Source: Limimaricola pyoseonensis
GTDB lineage: Bacteria > Pseudomonadota > Alphaproteobacteria > Rhodobacterales > Rhodobacteraceae
Length of the DNA: 61,119 nucleotides
Assembly: GCF_900102015.1 (NCBI RefSeq)
Contig: NZ_FNAT01000013.1
Coordinates: 1-61,119 of the forward strand
Reading direction: 5' to 3'
The notes beneath the pieces were generated by a model. That model was not told the DNA's origin. It made no database searches and saw nothing but the letters and a program-made list of their open reading frames with translations. The translations under genes were made by a program, and so were the position numbers. Numbering within the stretch: the stretch's first letter is position 1; each line of letters opens with the position of its first letter. This document shows positions 1 through 8,706 of the stretch, one piece after another.

Positions 1-1400
1 TAGCCGGTGCCCTGGCCGCGCTTGGAGACGAAGACCTGCTTGGCCTTCCAGACCTCGAGCACCGGCATGCCGGCGATGGGCGAGTTCGGGTCGTCCTGCG
101 CGGCGGGGTTCACGATGTCGTTCGAGCCGATGACGATGGCGACGTCCGTGGTGGGGAAGTCGTCGTTGATCTCGTCCATCTCGAGCACGATGTCGTAGGG
201 CACCCGCGCCTCCGCGAGCAGCACGTTCATGTGGCCGGGCAGCCGCCCCGCCACCGGGTGGATCGCGAAGCGCACGGTCTTGCCCTGCGCCCTGAGCCGG
301 CGGGTCAGCTCGGAGACCGACTGCTGCGCCTGCGCCACGGCCATGCCGTAGCCCGGCACGATCACCACGCTCTCGGCCTCGTCGAGCGCCTGCGCCACGC
401 CCTCGGCGTCGATCGCCACCTGCTCGCCCTCGACCTCCATCGCGGGTCCCGTGCTGCCGCCGAAGCCGCCGAGGATGACCGAGACGAACTTGCGGTTCAT
501 CGCCTTGCACATGATGTAGGACAGGATCGCGCCCGAGGCGCCCACCAGCGCGCCGGTGACGATCAGCAGGTCGTTGCCCAGCGTGAAGCCGATCGCGGCG
601 GCGGCCCAGCCCGAGTAGGAGTTCAGCATCGAGACGACCACCGGCATGTCGGCGCCGCCGATGCCCATGATCAGGTGCCAGCCGATGAAGCCGGCGATGA
701 CAGTGACCAGCACCATGGTCCAGATGCCGGCCCCGGTGAGGTAGAGAAGCCCCAGCGCCACGCAGAGCGCCAGTGCCGCGGCGTTGAGCATGTGGCCGCC
801 GGGCAGCTTCTTCGGCTTGCCGTCGACCCGGCCGGCGAGTTTGCCGAAGGCCACCACGGAGCCGGTGAAGGTGACCGCGCCGATGAAGATGCCCAGGGCC
901 ACCTCGGCCTTCAGGATCGCGATCTCGGCCGCGTCCTTCAGCGCCAGCTTCTTGCCGAAGCCGGTGAGCTCGCCGAAGAAGCCGCCGCCCGCGGCCTGAA
1001 GCTCGTCGGGGTCCAGGAGCGCCAGCGCCGCGCGGTCGAGCCCGAGCCCGGCCAGCGTCGCCTCGATGTCGGCGAGCATGATGTCGGCGTTGAGCCCGAT
1101 GAACACCGCGGCCAAACCGACGAAGCTGTGCAGCGCCGCCACCAGCTGCGGCATCTCGGTCATCTGCACCCGGCCGGCGACGACCCAGCCGGCGAAGCCG
1201 CCGGCGATCACCGCGATCAGGATCAGGAAGAGGTTGTGCACGCCGGGGCCGAACACGGTGGCGGCGACCGCCACCGCCATGCCCGCGATGCCGTACCAGA
1301 CCGCGCGCTTGGCGCTTTCCTGGTTCGACAAGCCGCCCAGCGACAGGATGAAGAGAATGGCCGCGACGATATAGGCGGCCGAGACGATGCCGATGCTCAC
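1..1400 (-). CDS. pntB: NAD(P) transhydrogenase subunit beta, C-terminus cut by window edge
   Basis: Reading the minus strand from a GTG at 1400 gives about 466 residues of an open frame running off the left edge. The N-terminal half is hydrophobic with many membrane segments. The C-terminal half is the NADP(H)-binding domain, recognisable by [15 protein letters not shown] and by [13 protein letters not shown] with the following [17 protein letters not shown]. This is the beta subunit of proton-translocating transhydrogenase, which couples proton re-entry to hydride transfer from NADH to NADP+ in the inner membrane. Roughly the last 30-40 residues are missing. It lies 12 bases after the pntA stop and is certainly cotranscribed with it. 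The GTG start is supported by the typical [16 protein letters not shown]-terminus. Confidence 0.95.
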   Translation of the reverse strand, partial: MSIGIVSAAYIVAAILFILSLGGLSNQESAKRAVWYGIAGMAVAVAATVFGPGVHNLFLILIAVIAGGFAGWVVAGRVQMTEMPQLVAALHSFVGLAAVFIGLNADIMLADIEATLAGLGLDRAALALLDPDELQAAGGGFFGELTGFGKKLALKDAAEIAILKAEVALGIFIGAVTFTGSVVAFGKLAGRVDGKPKKLPGGHMLNAAALALCVALGLLYLTGAGIWTMVLVTVIAGFIGWHLIMGIGGADMPVVVSMLNSYSGWAAAAIGFTLGNDLLIVTGALVGASGAILSYIMCKAMNRKFVSVILGGFGGSTGPAMEVEGEQVAIDAEGVAQALDEAESVVIVPGYGMAVAQAQQSVSELTRRLRAQGKTVRFAIHPVAGRLPGHMNVLLAEARVPYDIVLEMDEINDDFPTTDVAIVIGSNDIVNPAAQDDPNSPIAGMPVLEVWKAKQVFVSKRGQGTG

Positions 1401-1412
1401 GATCCGGCCCCC

Positions 1413-2984
1413 TTACGACTTGCGGAACATGGCGAGCATCCGGCGCGTGACCAGGAAGCCGCCGACGATGTTGATCGAGGCGATCAGCACCGCGATGAAC
1501 GAAAGCAGCACCACGAGGAAACTGCCCGAGCCGATCTGCAGGAGCGCGCCGAGGATGACGATGCCCGAGATCGCGTTGGTGACCGCCATCAAGGGCGTGT
1601 GCAGCGAGTGGCTGACGTTCCAGATCACCTGGAAGCCGACGAAGCAGGCCAGCGCGAAGACGATGAAGTGGCTCATGAAGCTCGCCGGCGCCACCGCGCC
1701 CAAAAGCAGCATCACCGCGCCGCCGGCGGCCAAGAGCGTCACCTGGCTGCGGGTCTGGGCGCGGAAGGCCGCGACCTCCTGGCCGCGCTTTTCCTCGGCC
1801 GTCAGCTCGCGCGGCTTCTCCTTCTTCGGCGCCGCGGCGATGGCCGCGGTCCTGGGCTTGGGCGGCGGGTAGGTGATCTCGCCCGCATGGGTGGCAGTGG
1901 CGCCGCGGATCACGTCGTCGTCCATGTCGTGGTCGACGACGCCGTCCTTGCCCGGCGTGAGATCAGCCAGCATGTGGCGGATGTTGGTGGCGTAGAGCGT
2001 CGAGGACTGCGCCGCCATGCGCGAGGGGAAGTCGGTGTAGCCGACGATGGTGACGCCGCCCTCGGTGACGAACTTGTCGTCCGGCACGGTCAGCTCGCAA
2101 TTGCCGCCGCGCTCGGCGGCGAGATCGACGATCACCGAGCCGGGCTTCATCGCCTCGACCATGTCCTTCGTCCACAGCACCGGCGCGTCGCGGCCCGGGA
2201 TCAGCGCGGTGGTGATGACGATGTCGGTCTCGGGCGCGAGCTCGCGGAACTTGGCGAGCTGCTTTTCGCGGAACTCAGGCGAAGACGGCGCGGCGTAGCC
2301 GCCCGTCGCCGAGCTGTCCTGCGTGTCCTCGAAGTCGAGGAAGACGAACTCGGCGCCCATGCTCTCGATCTGCTCGGCCACCTCGGGGCGCACGTCGAAG
2401 GCCTGCACCTGCGCGCCGAGCGAGGTCGCGGTACCGATCGCGGCGAGGCCCGCCACGCCCGCGCCGATCACCAGCACGCGGGCGGGCGGCACCTTGCCCG
2501 CGGCCGTCACCTGCCCGGTGAAGAAGCGGCCGAAATTGTTGCCCGCCTCGATCACCGCGCGGTAGCCGGCGATGTTGGCCATCGACGACAGCGCGTCCAT
2601 CTTCTGCGCCCGGGAGATGCGCGGCACCATGTCCATCGCGATCACCGTGGCGCCGGCGTCCCTGGCGCGGCCCAGCGCTTCGGCGTTCTGGCCCGGGTAG
2701 AAGAAGGAAATGAGCGTCTGGCCCTCGCGCAGGCGGCCCAGCTCGTCCTCCAGCGGCGGCCGCACCTTGGTGACGATCTCCGCCTCGGCCCAGAGCGTCG
2801 CGGCATCCGCCACGACGGTGACACCGGCCGCCTCGTAGGCCGCGTCGGTGAACCCCGCCGCCAGGCCCGCCCCCGCCTCGACCAGGCAGTCATGCCCCAG
2901 CTTCTGCAAGTCCCGTGCCGAGGCCGGCGTCATCGCCACGCGCGACTCGCCGGCCGCCACTTCGCGTGGCGCTCCAATGATCAT
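1413..2984 (-). CDS. pntA: NAD(P) transhydrogenase subunit alpha (fused alpha1-alpha2 form)
   Basis: 523 residues. Residues 1-370 form the NAD(H)-binding domain I, with [17 protein letters not shown] at the N-terminus and the Rossmann motif [18 protein letters not shown]. The C-terminal 130 residues contain several hydrophobic segments, the membrane part that in some alphaproteobacteria is a separate PntAB chain. The fused length matches the E. coli PntA layout (about 510 residues). The start ATG at 2984 is preceded by GGGAGG about 12 bases upstream. The gene is first in a pntAB operon; a promoter lies in the AT-rich spacer upstream. NADPH made here is also the natural partner for the F420H2:NADP oxidoreductase encoded on the other side of that spacer, but a functional link is only inference. 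Confidence 0.95.
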   Translation of the reverse strand: MIIGAPREVAAGESRVAMTPASARDLQKLGHDCLVEAGAGLAAGFTDAAYEAAGVTVVADAATLWAEAEIVTKVRPPLEDELGRLREGQTLISFFYPGQNAEALGRARDAGATVIAMDMVPRISRAQKMDALSSMANIAGYRAVIEAGNNFGRFFTGQVTAAGKVPPARVLVIGAGVAGLAAIGTATSLGAQVQAFDVRPEVAEQIESMGAEFVFLDFEDTQDSSATGGYAAPSSPEFREKQLAKFRELAPETDIVITTALIPGRDAPVLWTKDMVEAMKPGSVIVDLAAERGGNCELTVPDDKFVTEGGVTIVGYTDFPSRMAAQSSTLYATNIRHMLADLTPGKDGVVDHDMDDDVIRGATATHAGEITYPPPKPRTAAIAAAPKKEKPRELTAEEKRGQEVAAFRAQTRSQVTLLAAGGAVMLLLGAVAPASFMSHFIVFALACFVGFQVIWNVSHSLHTPLMAVTNAISGIVILGALLQIGSGSFLVVLLSFIAVLIASINIVGGFLVTRRMLAMFRKS

Positions 2985-3044
2985 CGTCCATGTCCTCCCG
3001 ATGCCCAGCGGCGCCCTCCCAAGCGCCGCGTGAAGCTTCCCAGG

Positions 3045-3074
3045 ACTATCCGCGTTGTTTTATCTAGTAGTCAA
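3045..3074 (-). promoter_or_regulatory. Predicted sigma70-type promoter for pntAB
   Basis: On the minus strand TTGACT (3074-3069) is followed after 18 bases by GATAGT (3050-3045), a five-of-six and a four-of-six match to the consensus boxes. Transcription would begin near 3038, giving a leader of about 55 bases to the pntA ATG at 2984. Prediction from sequence only. Confidence 0.45.
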
Positions 3075-3140
3075 TTATTTTGATGATGAAGGAATTCATG
3101 CTCCTCTTATGTGCATGTTATTGCTGTATAAAAAGTTGAT

Positions 3141-3163
3141 CATTAGGTTTTTTTGACCTGATG
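3141..3163. promoter_or_regulatory. Imperfect inverted repeat upstream of the F420 operon (candidate operator)
   Basis: CATTAGGT (3141-3148) and ACCTGATG (3156-3163) are inverted copies with one mismatch, separated by a 7-base T-rich centre. The repeat sits in an AT-rich spacer (about 3050-3181) that contrasts sharply with the surrounding GC-rich genes, 60 bases before the cofG start. It could be a regulator site or, in RNA, a short hairpin with a six-U loop. A TATAAA that could serve as a -10 box lies at 3127-3132, but I see no convincing -35 for it. Confidence 0.4.
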
Positions 3164-3222
3164 CTAAAAATAGTTTTGACAAGACGCGCCGGGATCGCTC
3201 AGCCTTGAGGCAGGAGGAGATC

Positions 3223-4365
3223 ATGACCAGCCACTTGCCCAGCACCGGCGGGATGCTTGCCGCTTCCGGGGATCTCGACGCCCTGATGGCCAGCGCCCGA
3301 CAGATCCGCGACGCGGCCTGGGGCCGCCGGGTCACCTATTCGCGCAAGGCCTTCGTGCCGCTGACCAACATGTGCCGCGACACCTGCGGCTACTGCACCT
3401 TCGTCAAGCACCCCTCATCGCCCGAGGCGCGGATCATGACCCCCGAACAGGTTCTGGCCGAGGCGCGGCGCGGCGAGCGCGAGGGCTGCAAGGAGCTGCT
3501 GTTCAGCCTCGGCGAGAAGCCCGAGCTGCGCTACGAGGCCGCCCGCAAGGGGCTGGAACGGCTGGGATACTCCAGGCTCACCGACTACCTGCGCGACATG
3601 TGCGCGCTGGTGCTGCGCGAGACCAGCCTCTTGCCGCATGTCAATGCCGGCACGCTGACCGACGACGAGATCGACCTGCTCAAGCCGGTTTCGGCCTCGA
3701 TGGGCATGATGCTCGAGACCGTGAGCCGCCGCCTGACCCGCAAGGGACAGGCGCATTTCGCCTGCCCCGACAAGACGCCGGTGCAGCGGCTGCGCACGCT
3801 GGAGCGCGCGGGCCAGAAGCGCGTGCCATTCACCACCGGGCTGCTGATCGGCATCGGCGAGACATGGGAGGAGCGGATCGAGGCGCTGCGGGCGATCGAG
3901 GCCGCGCACGCCCGGCACGGCCACGTGCAGGAGGTCATCATCCAGAATTTCCAGCGCAAGCCCGACATCGCCATGGCGCATCACCCCGAGCCCGAACTCG
4001 AGGACATGCTGCGCACCATCGCGGCGGCGCGGGTGATCCTGTCGCCCGAGATTAGCCTGCAGGCACCGCCGAACCTGAGCGCGCGCCACATCGCCTATCT
4101 CGATGCCGGCATCAACGACTGGGGCGGCATCTCGCCCGTCACCATCGACTTCATCAACCCGCAGCACGAATGGCCCGAGATCCGGGCGCTGGCCGAATCC
4201 TGCGAGACGGCCGGCTTCGCGCTGCGCGAGCGGCTCACCGTCTACCCCAGATACCTCGCCGGCGACGAGGGCTTCATCAACCCGGCCGTGCGGGCCCGGG
4301 CGCTCGGCATGGCCGGGGGCGAGGGGCTGGCGCGCGAGCAGCGGCACATCGGAGAGACAGCATGA
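3223..4365 (+). CDS. cofG: 7,8-didemethyl-8-hydroxy-5-deazariboflavin (FO) synthase subunit CofG
   Basis: 380 residues, radical SAM enzyme. The cluster motif CRDTCGYCTF places cysteines 51, 55 and 58 in the CxxxCxxC arrangement of the FO synthases. CofG performs the second radical step of forming the deazaflavin chromophore FO of coenzyme F420, acting on the tyrosine-ribityl-uracil adduct made by CofH. The start at ATG 3223 is chosen over an upstream in-frame TTG at 3205 because AGGAGG lies at 3212-3217 with ideal spacing. The stop overlaps cofH as ATGA (4362-4365). Separate cofG and cofH genes, rather than a fused fbiC as in actinobacteria, is the arrangement of archaea, cyanobacteria and proteobacteria. 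Confidence 0.95.
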   Translation: MTSHLPSTGGMLAASGDLDALMASARQIRDAAWGRRVTYSRKAFVPLTNMCRDTCGYCTFVKHPSSPEARIMTPEQVLAEARRGEREGCKELLFSLGEKPELRYEAARKGLERLGYSRLTDYLRDMCALVLRETSLLPHVNAGTLTDDEIDLLKPVSASMGMMLETVSRRLTRKGQAHFACPDKTPVQRLRTLERAGQKRVPFTTGLLIGIGETWEERIEALRAIEAAHARHGHVQEVIIQNFQRKPDIAMAHHPEPELEDMLRTIAAARVILSPEISLQAPPNLSARHIAYLDAGINDWGGISPVTIDFINPQHEWPEIRALAESCETAGFALRERLTVYPRYLAGDEGFINPAVRARALGMAGGEGLAREQRHIGETA

Positions 4366-5633
4366 CCTACCAGTCGAAGACCCGGCAGTTCGCCCGTGAC
4401 CCCGCCGCCCCGGCCGGGGCCTCGCCCGCCATCCGCGCCATCCTCGACAAGGCGCTTGCGGGCGGCGAGGTGAGCGTTGAGGAAGGCGTCGCGCTGTTCC
4501 GCGCCGAGGCAGGCGACATCGACGCGATCTACCGCACCGCCGATGAACTGCGCCGCCGCGCCAATGGCGACCGCGTGAGCTTCGTCGTCAACCGCAACAT
4601 CAACTTCACCAACATCTGCTACATGGGCTGCCGGTTCTGCGGCTTCGCCAAGCGGGCCGAGGACAAGGCCGCCGAGTGGCTCGAGCCCGAACAGATCGTC
4701 GCGCGCGCGCAGCAGGCCTGGGATCGCGGCGCCACCGAGGTCTGCATTCAGGGCGGGCTGCATCCGAAGATGGAAGGCACCTACTACCGGGAGATCATCC
4801 GCGCCATCAAGACGGCGCTGCCGGGCATGCACATCCACGCCTTCTCGCCCTTCGAGATCTGGTACGGCGCGTCCAAGACCAAGATGTCCTACCGCGACTT
4901 CCTGACCGACCTGAAGGAGGCGGGGCTCGATTCCATGCCCGGCACCGCGGCCGAGATCCTCGACACCGAGGTCCGGATGCAGCTCACCACCAACAAGCTC
5001 TCGGCCGAGCGCTGGGTCGAGATCATCCGCACCGCGCACGAGGTCGGCATCCCGACCACCGCCACCATCATGTACGGCCATGTCGACGCGCCCGAGCACT
5101 GGGCCGCGCATATCGCGCTCCTGCGCGACATCCAGAAGGACACCGGCGGCTTCACCGAGCTGGTGCCGCTGTCGTTCGTGCATACCGACTCACCGCTCTA
5201 CGCCCAGATCCCCGACAAGGTCCGCCCCGGCCCGACCGCGCGCGAGGTCGACCTGATGCACGCGGTGTCGCGGATCATGCTGCATGGCTGGATCGACAAC
5301 ATCCAGGTGAGCTGGACCAAGCTCGGCGCCGCGCGAGCGCAGGAGATGCTGACGCGCGGGGTCAACGACCTCGGCGGCACGCTGATGAACGAGAGCATCT
5401 CGCGCGCGGCCGGATCCGACCACGGGCAGGAGATCACGGCGCGCGAGCTGGTGCGGATGATCCGCGCCGCCGGCCGTGTGCCTGTGCGCCGCAACACGGT
5501 CTACGAGACGCGCGAGGTGTTCGAGCATCACGACCCCGAGGAGCTGGCGCCGCTGGTGGACCGCAAGGGCCGCGACCCGCTGGCCTTCCTCGAGATGTTC
5601 CCCGAACCTGCCCCGGCGGAGGCGGCCCGATGA
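4362..5633 (+). CDS. cofH: FO synthase subunit CofH (5-amino-6-(D-ribitylamino)uracil-L-tyrosine 4-hydroxyphenyl transferase)
   Basis: 423 residues, radical SAM enzyme with CYMGCRFCGF (Cys86, 90, 93) as the 4Fe-4S/SAM motif, preceded by NRNINFTNIC as in known CofH and FbiC C-halves. It joins a tyrosine-derived fragment to the riboflavin precursor 5-amino-6-ribitylaminouracil, the first step of FO synthesis. The ATG at 4362 overlaps the cofG stop by four bases, implying translational coupling. It also overlaps cofD by four bases at its end. An open frame extends upstream inside cofG, but conserved similarity begins only after this ATG. Confidence 0.95.
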   Translation: MTYQSKTRQFARDPAAPAGASPAIRAILDKALAGGEVSVEEGVALFRAEAGDIDAIYRTADELRRRANGDRVSFVVNRNINFTNICYMGCRFCGFAKRAEDKAAEWLEPEQIVARAQQAWDRGATEVCIQGGLHPKMEGTYYREIIRAIKTALPGMHIHAFSPFEIWYGASKTKMSYRDFLTDLKEAGLDSMPGTAAEILDTEVRMQLTTNKLSAERWVEIIRTAHEVGIPTTATIMYGHVDAPEHWAAHIALLRDIQKDTGGFTELVPLSFVHTDSPLYAQIPDKVRPGPTAREVDLMHAVSRIMLHGWIDNIQVSWTKLGAARAQEMLTRGVNDLGGTLMNESISRAAGSDHGQEITARELVRMIRAAGRVPVRRNTVYETREVFEHHDPEELAPLVDRKGRDPLAFLEMFPEPAPAEAAR

Positions 5634-6586
5634 GCCCGCGCAAGGTCTGCCTGATCGCCGGCGGGGTCGGCGGCGCCAAGATGGCCGAGGGGCTCGCGGC
5701 CCATGACGACGTGGCGCTGTCGGTGATCGGCAACGTCGCCGACGACGACAGCTTCCACGGGCTCTGGGTCTCGCCCGACATCGACACGCTGACCTACAGC
5801 CTCGCCGGGCGGATCGACCGCGCGCAGGGCTGGGGCGTGGCCGACGAGGGGCACCGGGCACTGGAAACGCTGAAGCTCTTTGGCGCCGACACCTGGATGT
5901 CGCTGGGCGACCGCGATTTCGGGCTGCACATCCACCGCACCATGCGGCGCGCGCGCGGCGACCGGCCCTCCGACATCGCCCGCGACGTGGCGCGCGCCTT
6001 CGGCGTGAGGCCCGCGATCCTGCTGCCGACCGACGACGTGGTGCAAACCAGGATGCGCACCACCGACGGCCGCTGGCTGCGGTTCCAGGAATACTTCGTG
6101 CGCGAGCGCTGCGCCCCCGAGATCCGCGAGATCGCCTTCACCGGCCTCGACATGGCGCGGCCCACGCCAGAGGCGCTGGCCGCCATCGCCGCGGCCGATC
6201 TGATCGTCATCGCGCCGTCGAACCCGCTGGTCAGCATCGCGCCGATCCTCGGCGTGCCGGGGATAGGCGACGCGCTGCGCGCCGCCACCGCGCGCAAGGT
6301 CGCGGTCAGCCCCTTCATCGATGGCCGGGTGGTCAAGGGCCCGGCCGACCGGATGATGGCCGCGCTCGGGCTGCGGGCCGATGCGCTCGGCGTGGCGCGG
6401 CGCTACCGCACGCTGGTCGACCGGCTGGTCATCGACCATGCCGACGCGGCGCTGAGCGCCGAGATCGCCGCCGAGGGCCCTACCCCGCATTGCAGCGACA
6501 TCATGATGCAGACCCAGGCCGACAAGGCCCGGCTGGCGCGCGAGATCATCGATCTGGCCTTCGCCCCGGCGGAGGCGGCGGCATGA
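5630..6586 (+). CDS. cofD: 2-phospho-L-lactate transferase CofD (FbiA-type)
   Basis: 318 residues, normal family length. The N-terminal GGVGGAKM (11-18) and the following NVADDDSFHGLWVSPDIDT are the hallmark nucleotide and FO binding segments. GDRDFGLHIHRT and IAPSNPLVSIAPIL are also typical. The enzyme transfers a phospho-lactyl, phosphoenolpyruvyl or 3-phosphoglyceryl group from the GDP-activated donor made by CofC onto FO, giving F420-0 or a variant of it. Which donor is used cannot be read with confidence from sequence. Four-base ATGA overlaps on both sides (5630-5633 and 6583-6586) keep it tightly coupled to cofH and cofC. Confidence 0.95.
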   Translation: MSPRKVCLIAGGVGGAKMAEGLAAHDDVALSVIGNVADDDSFHGLWVSPDIDTLTYSLAGRIDRAQGWGVADEGHRALETLKLFGADTWMSLGDRDFGLHIHRTMRRARGDRPSDIARDVARAFGVRPAILLPTDDVVQTRMRTTDGRWLRFQEYFVRERCAPEIREIAFTGLDMARPTPEALAAIAAADLIVIAPSNPLVSIAPILGVPGIGDALRAATARKVAVSPFIDGRVVKGPADRMMAALGLRADALGVARRYRTLVDRLVIDHADAALSAEIAAEGPTPHCSDIMMQTQADKARLAREIIDLAFAPAEAAA

Positions 6587-7230
6587 GCGGCGCGGGCAAG
6601 CGCCTCGCGGTGATCCCCATGAAGGATCCGCGCCACGCCAAGACCCGGCTGAGCTTCGCCCTGTCGGACGGGCAGCGCGCGCGGCTGGCGCTCGGGTTGT
6701 TCCGGGCCACCGCGGCGCGGCTGCGCGAGGCGGCCGACGGGCTGGAGGCGCAGGTGGACCTCGCCGTCGTCACCGGCAGCCCGGTCATCCGCGACGTCGC
6801 CGCCGCGCTCGGGCTTCGGGTGATCGACGATGACGGCGCGGGCGCGCTGTCGGGCGCGGTCGAGACCGCCGCCCGCTGGGCCGAGCGGCGCGGCTACGAG
6901 GCGCTCTGCGTCCTGCCGGGAGACCTGGCCGACCCCGATCCGGCCGAGCTGGCGCGGCTGCTGGCCTTCCCGATCGGGGGCGATGCGGCGGTGATCTGCC
7001 CGGCCAAGGATCTCGGGACCAACGCGCTGATGGTGCCGCTGCCCTGCCCCTTCGGCTTCGCCTACGGGCCGAAATCCACCGTCGCGCATCGTCGCGCGGC
7101 CGAGGCGGCGGGGCTGCGGCCGGTGGTGATGCCGCTGGCGAGCCTGCGCGTCGACATCGACACGGCCGCCGACCTGCACCACCTGCCCGCGGGCCATCTG
7201 GGCCGGCGGCGGCTGGAGGGCGCGCAATGA
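6583..7230 (+). CDS. cofC: 2-phospho-L-lactate (or related 3-carbon acid) guanylyltransferase CofC/FbiD
   Basis: 215 residues. The N-terminal [14 protein letters not shown] (11-24) is the nucleotide-binding loop of the CofC family and [10 protein letters not shown] is the metal/nucleotide site. The enzyme guanylylates the three-carbon phosphoacid to give the donor used by CofD. Family members from different bacteria use 2-phospholactate, phosphoenolpyruvate or 3-phosphoglycerate; the choice here is unknown. The gene overlaps cofD and cofE by ATGA at each end. Residue content (very rich in Ala and Arg) is like its neighbours, so nothing suggests recent import of this gene alone. Confidence 0.92.
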   Translation: MSGAGKRLAVIPMKDPRHAKTRLSFALSDGQRARLALGLFRATAARLREAADGLEAQVDLAVVTGSPVIRDVAAALGLRVIDDDGAGALSGAVETAARWAERRGYEALCVLPGDLADPDPAELARLLAFPIGGDAAVICPAKDLGTNALMVPLPCPFGFAYGPKSTVAHRRAAEAAGLRPVVMPLASLRVDIDTAADLHHLPAGHLGRRRLEGAQ

Positions 7231-8000
7231 GCCTTTCCGTCTCGCTGACCGCCATCCCCGGCATCCCCGACATAAGCGAGGGCGACGACCTCGCCGCGAT
7301 CATCGGCGACCGGCTCGAGGCGGCGGGCCTCGGGCTCTGCCACGGCGACATCCTCTGCGTCGCGCAGAAAGTGTTCTCCAAGGCCGAGGGCTGCATCATC
7401 CCGCTCGATACGGTCACGCCCTCGGACGAGGCGCTGCGCTACGCCGAAGAGCTCAACAAGGACGCCCGCAAGGTCGAGGTGGTGCTGCGCGAAAGCAGCC
7501 GCGTGGTGCGCGCCTTCCGCCGCCCCGACCAGAACGAGGGCACGATGATCTGCGAGCACCGGCTCGGCTTCATCTCGGCCAATGCCGCGGTGGACGAGTC
7601 GAATTTCGGCGAGGAGAGCGCCGTGATGGTGCTGCCGCCCGACCCGGATGCCAGCTGCGCGGCGCTGCGCGTGGCGCTGGCCGAGCGCTTCGGCGCGCAG
7701 ATCGGCGTGGTGATGACCGACACCTTCGGCCGGCCCTGGCGGCTGGGCCAGGTCAACGTCGCGATCGGGCTGTCCCAGGTGCCCGCCACGATCCGCGAGC
7801 AGGGCAAGACCGACGCCTGGGGCCGGCCGCTGCAGGTGACCGAGCCCGCGCTCGCCGACGAGATCGCCGCCGCCTCGGGGCTGGTGGTGCGCAAGGACGG
7901 CAAGACCCCGGCGGTGCTGCTGCGCGGGCTCGACTGGACGCCGGCCGAGAGCCGCGGCGCCGACATCCTACGCCAGAAACAAGAGGACATGTTCAGATGA
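7227..8000 (+). CDS. cofE: Coenzyme F420-0:L-glutamate ligase CofE
   Basis: 257 residues, the single-domain form. [11 protein letters not shown] near the N-terminus, the central [16 protein letters not shown] and [21 protein letters not shown] are diagnostic. It adds glutamate residues to F420-0 using GTP. In mycobacteria this domain is fused to a nitroreductase-like domain (FbiB) that reduces the dehydro form of F420-0; no such domain is present here. If this organism uses phosphoenolpyruvate as donor, a reductase would have to be encoded elsewhere; alternatively the donor is saturated (3-phosphoglycerate or 2-phospholactate). ATGA overlaps with cofC and npdG. Confidence 0.95.
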   Translation: MSLSVSLTAIPGIPDISEGDDLAAIIGDRLEAAGLGLCHGDILCVAQKVFSKAEGCIIPLDTVTPSDEALRYAEELNKDARKVEVVLRESSRVVRAFRRPDQNEGTMICEHRLGFISANAAVDESNFGEESAVMVLPPDPDASCAALRVALAERFGAQIGVVMTDTFGRPWRLGQVNVAIGLSQVPATIREQGKTDAWGRPLQVTEPALADEIAAASGLVVRKDGKTPAVLLRGLDWTPAESRGADILRQKQEDMFR

Positions 8001-8665
8001 CAATCGCGATCATTGGCGGCACCGGGCCGCAGGGCCAGGGTCTCGCGCTGCGCTTCGCGCGCGCCGGCGTCGAGGTGGTGCTGGGCGGCCGCGACGGCGT
8101 GCGCGCCGCCGCCATCGCCGAGGAGCTGCAGGCGCAGCTGCCCGCAGACGCCGCGAAGATCCGCGGCCTCGACAACGAAGGCGCCACCGCCGCCGCCGAG
8201 GAAATGGTGATCCTCGCCGTCCCCTTCTCGGCCCACAACGCGACGCTTCAAGCGCTCAAGCCCGCGCTGGCCGGCAAGATCCTCGTCGACATCGTGGTGC
8301 CGCTGGCCGAAGGCGACCCCAAGAAGGTCGCCATGCCGCCCGAGGGCTCGGCCACCGAGGCGGCGCAGGCGCTTCTGGGCCCCGAGATCCCGGTGATCGG
8401 CGCGCTGCACAACGTCTCGGCGGTGACGCTGAAGGCGCTCGACCAGACGATCAACTGCGACATCCTCGTCTGCGGCAACAGCTTGGATGCCCGCAAGAAG
8501 GTGATCGATCTGGTGCGCAAGCTCGGCGTCGAGGCCTACAACGCCGGCGACGCGCAATCGGCGCGCTGCATCGAGGCGATCACCCCGATCCTGATCCGGC
8601 TGAACATCTCGAAGGCCGTGCCTTTCAGCCATGCGGGCATCCGCATCTGCCCGCCCGACCACTGA
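7997..8665 (+). CDS. npdG: F420H2:NADP oxidoreductase (NpdG/Fno type)
   Basis: 222 residues. The Rossmann motif [11 protein letters not shown] (7-17) followed by GGRD is the NADP-binding start of the Fno family, and [11 protein letters not shown] with the C-terminal [20 protein letters not shown] fits the F420-binding part. It moves hydride between NADPH and F420, so it would supply reduced F420 to the oxidoreductase encoded next. Its ATG overlaps the cofE stop (7997-8000), which is the fifth ATGA junction in a row. Presence in the synthesis operon means cofactor production and reduction are made together. Confidence 0.93.
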   Translation: MTIAIIGGTGPQGQGLALRFARAGVEVVLGGRDGVRAAAIAEELQAQLPADAAKIRGLDNEGATAAAEEMVILAVPFSAHNATLQALKPALAGKILVDIVVPLAEGDPKKVAMPPEGSATEAAQALLGPEIPVIGALHNVSAVTLKALDQTINCDILVCGNSLDARKKVIDLVRKLGVEAYNAGDAQSARCIEAITPILIRLNISKAVPFSHAGIRICPPDH

Positions 8666-8706
8666 TCCACAACAACAACATCAATTCTCTAGGGAGGAGA
8701 AATCAC

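Noticed and set aside
231-3083. 950-codon open frame on the plus strand, and many similar long frames opposite other genes
   Set aside because: It lies antisense to pntB and pntA, is Arg/His/Asp-rich, and arises from high GC in the codon positions of the true genes.
8666-8706. Separate promoter for the LLM gene
   Set aside because: Only 41 bases, no -35/-10 pair; more likely cotranscribed with npdG.
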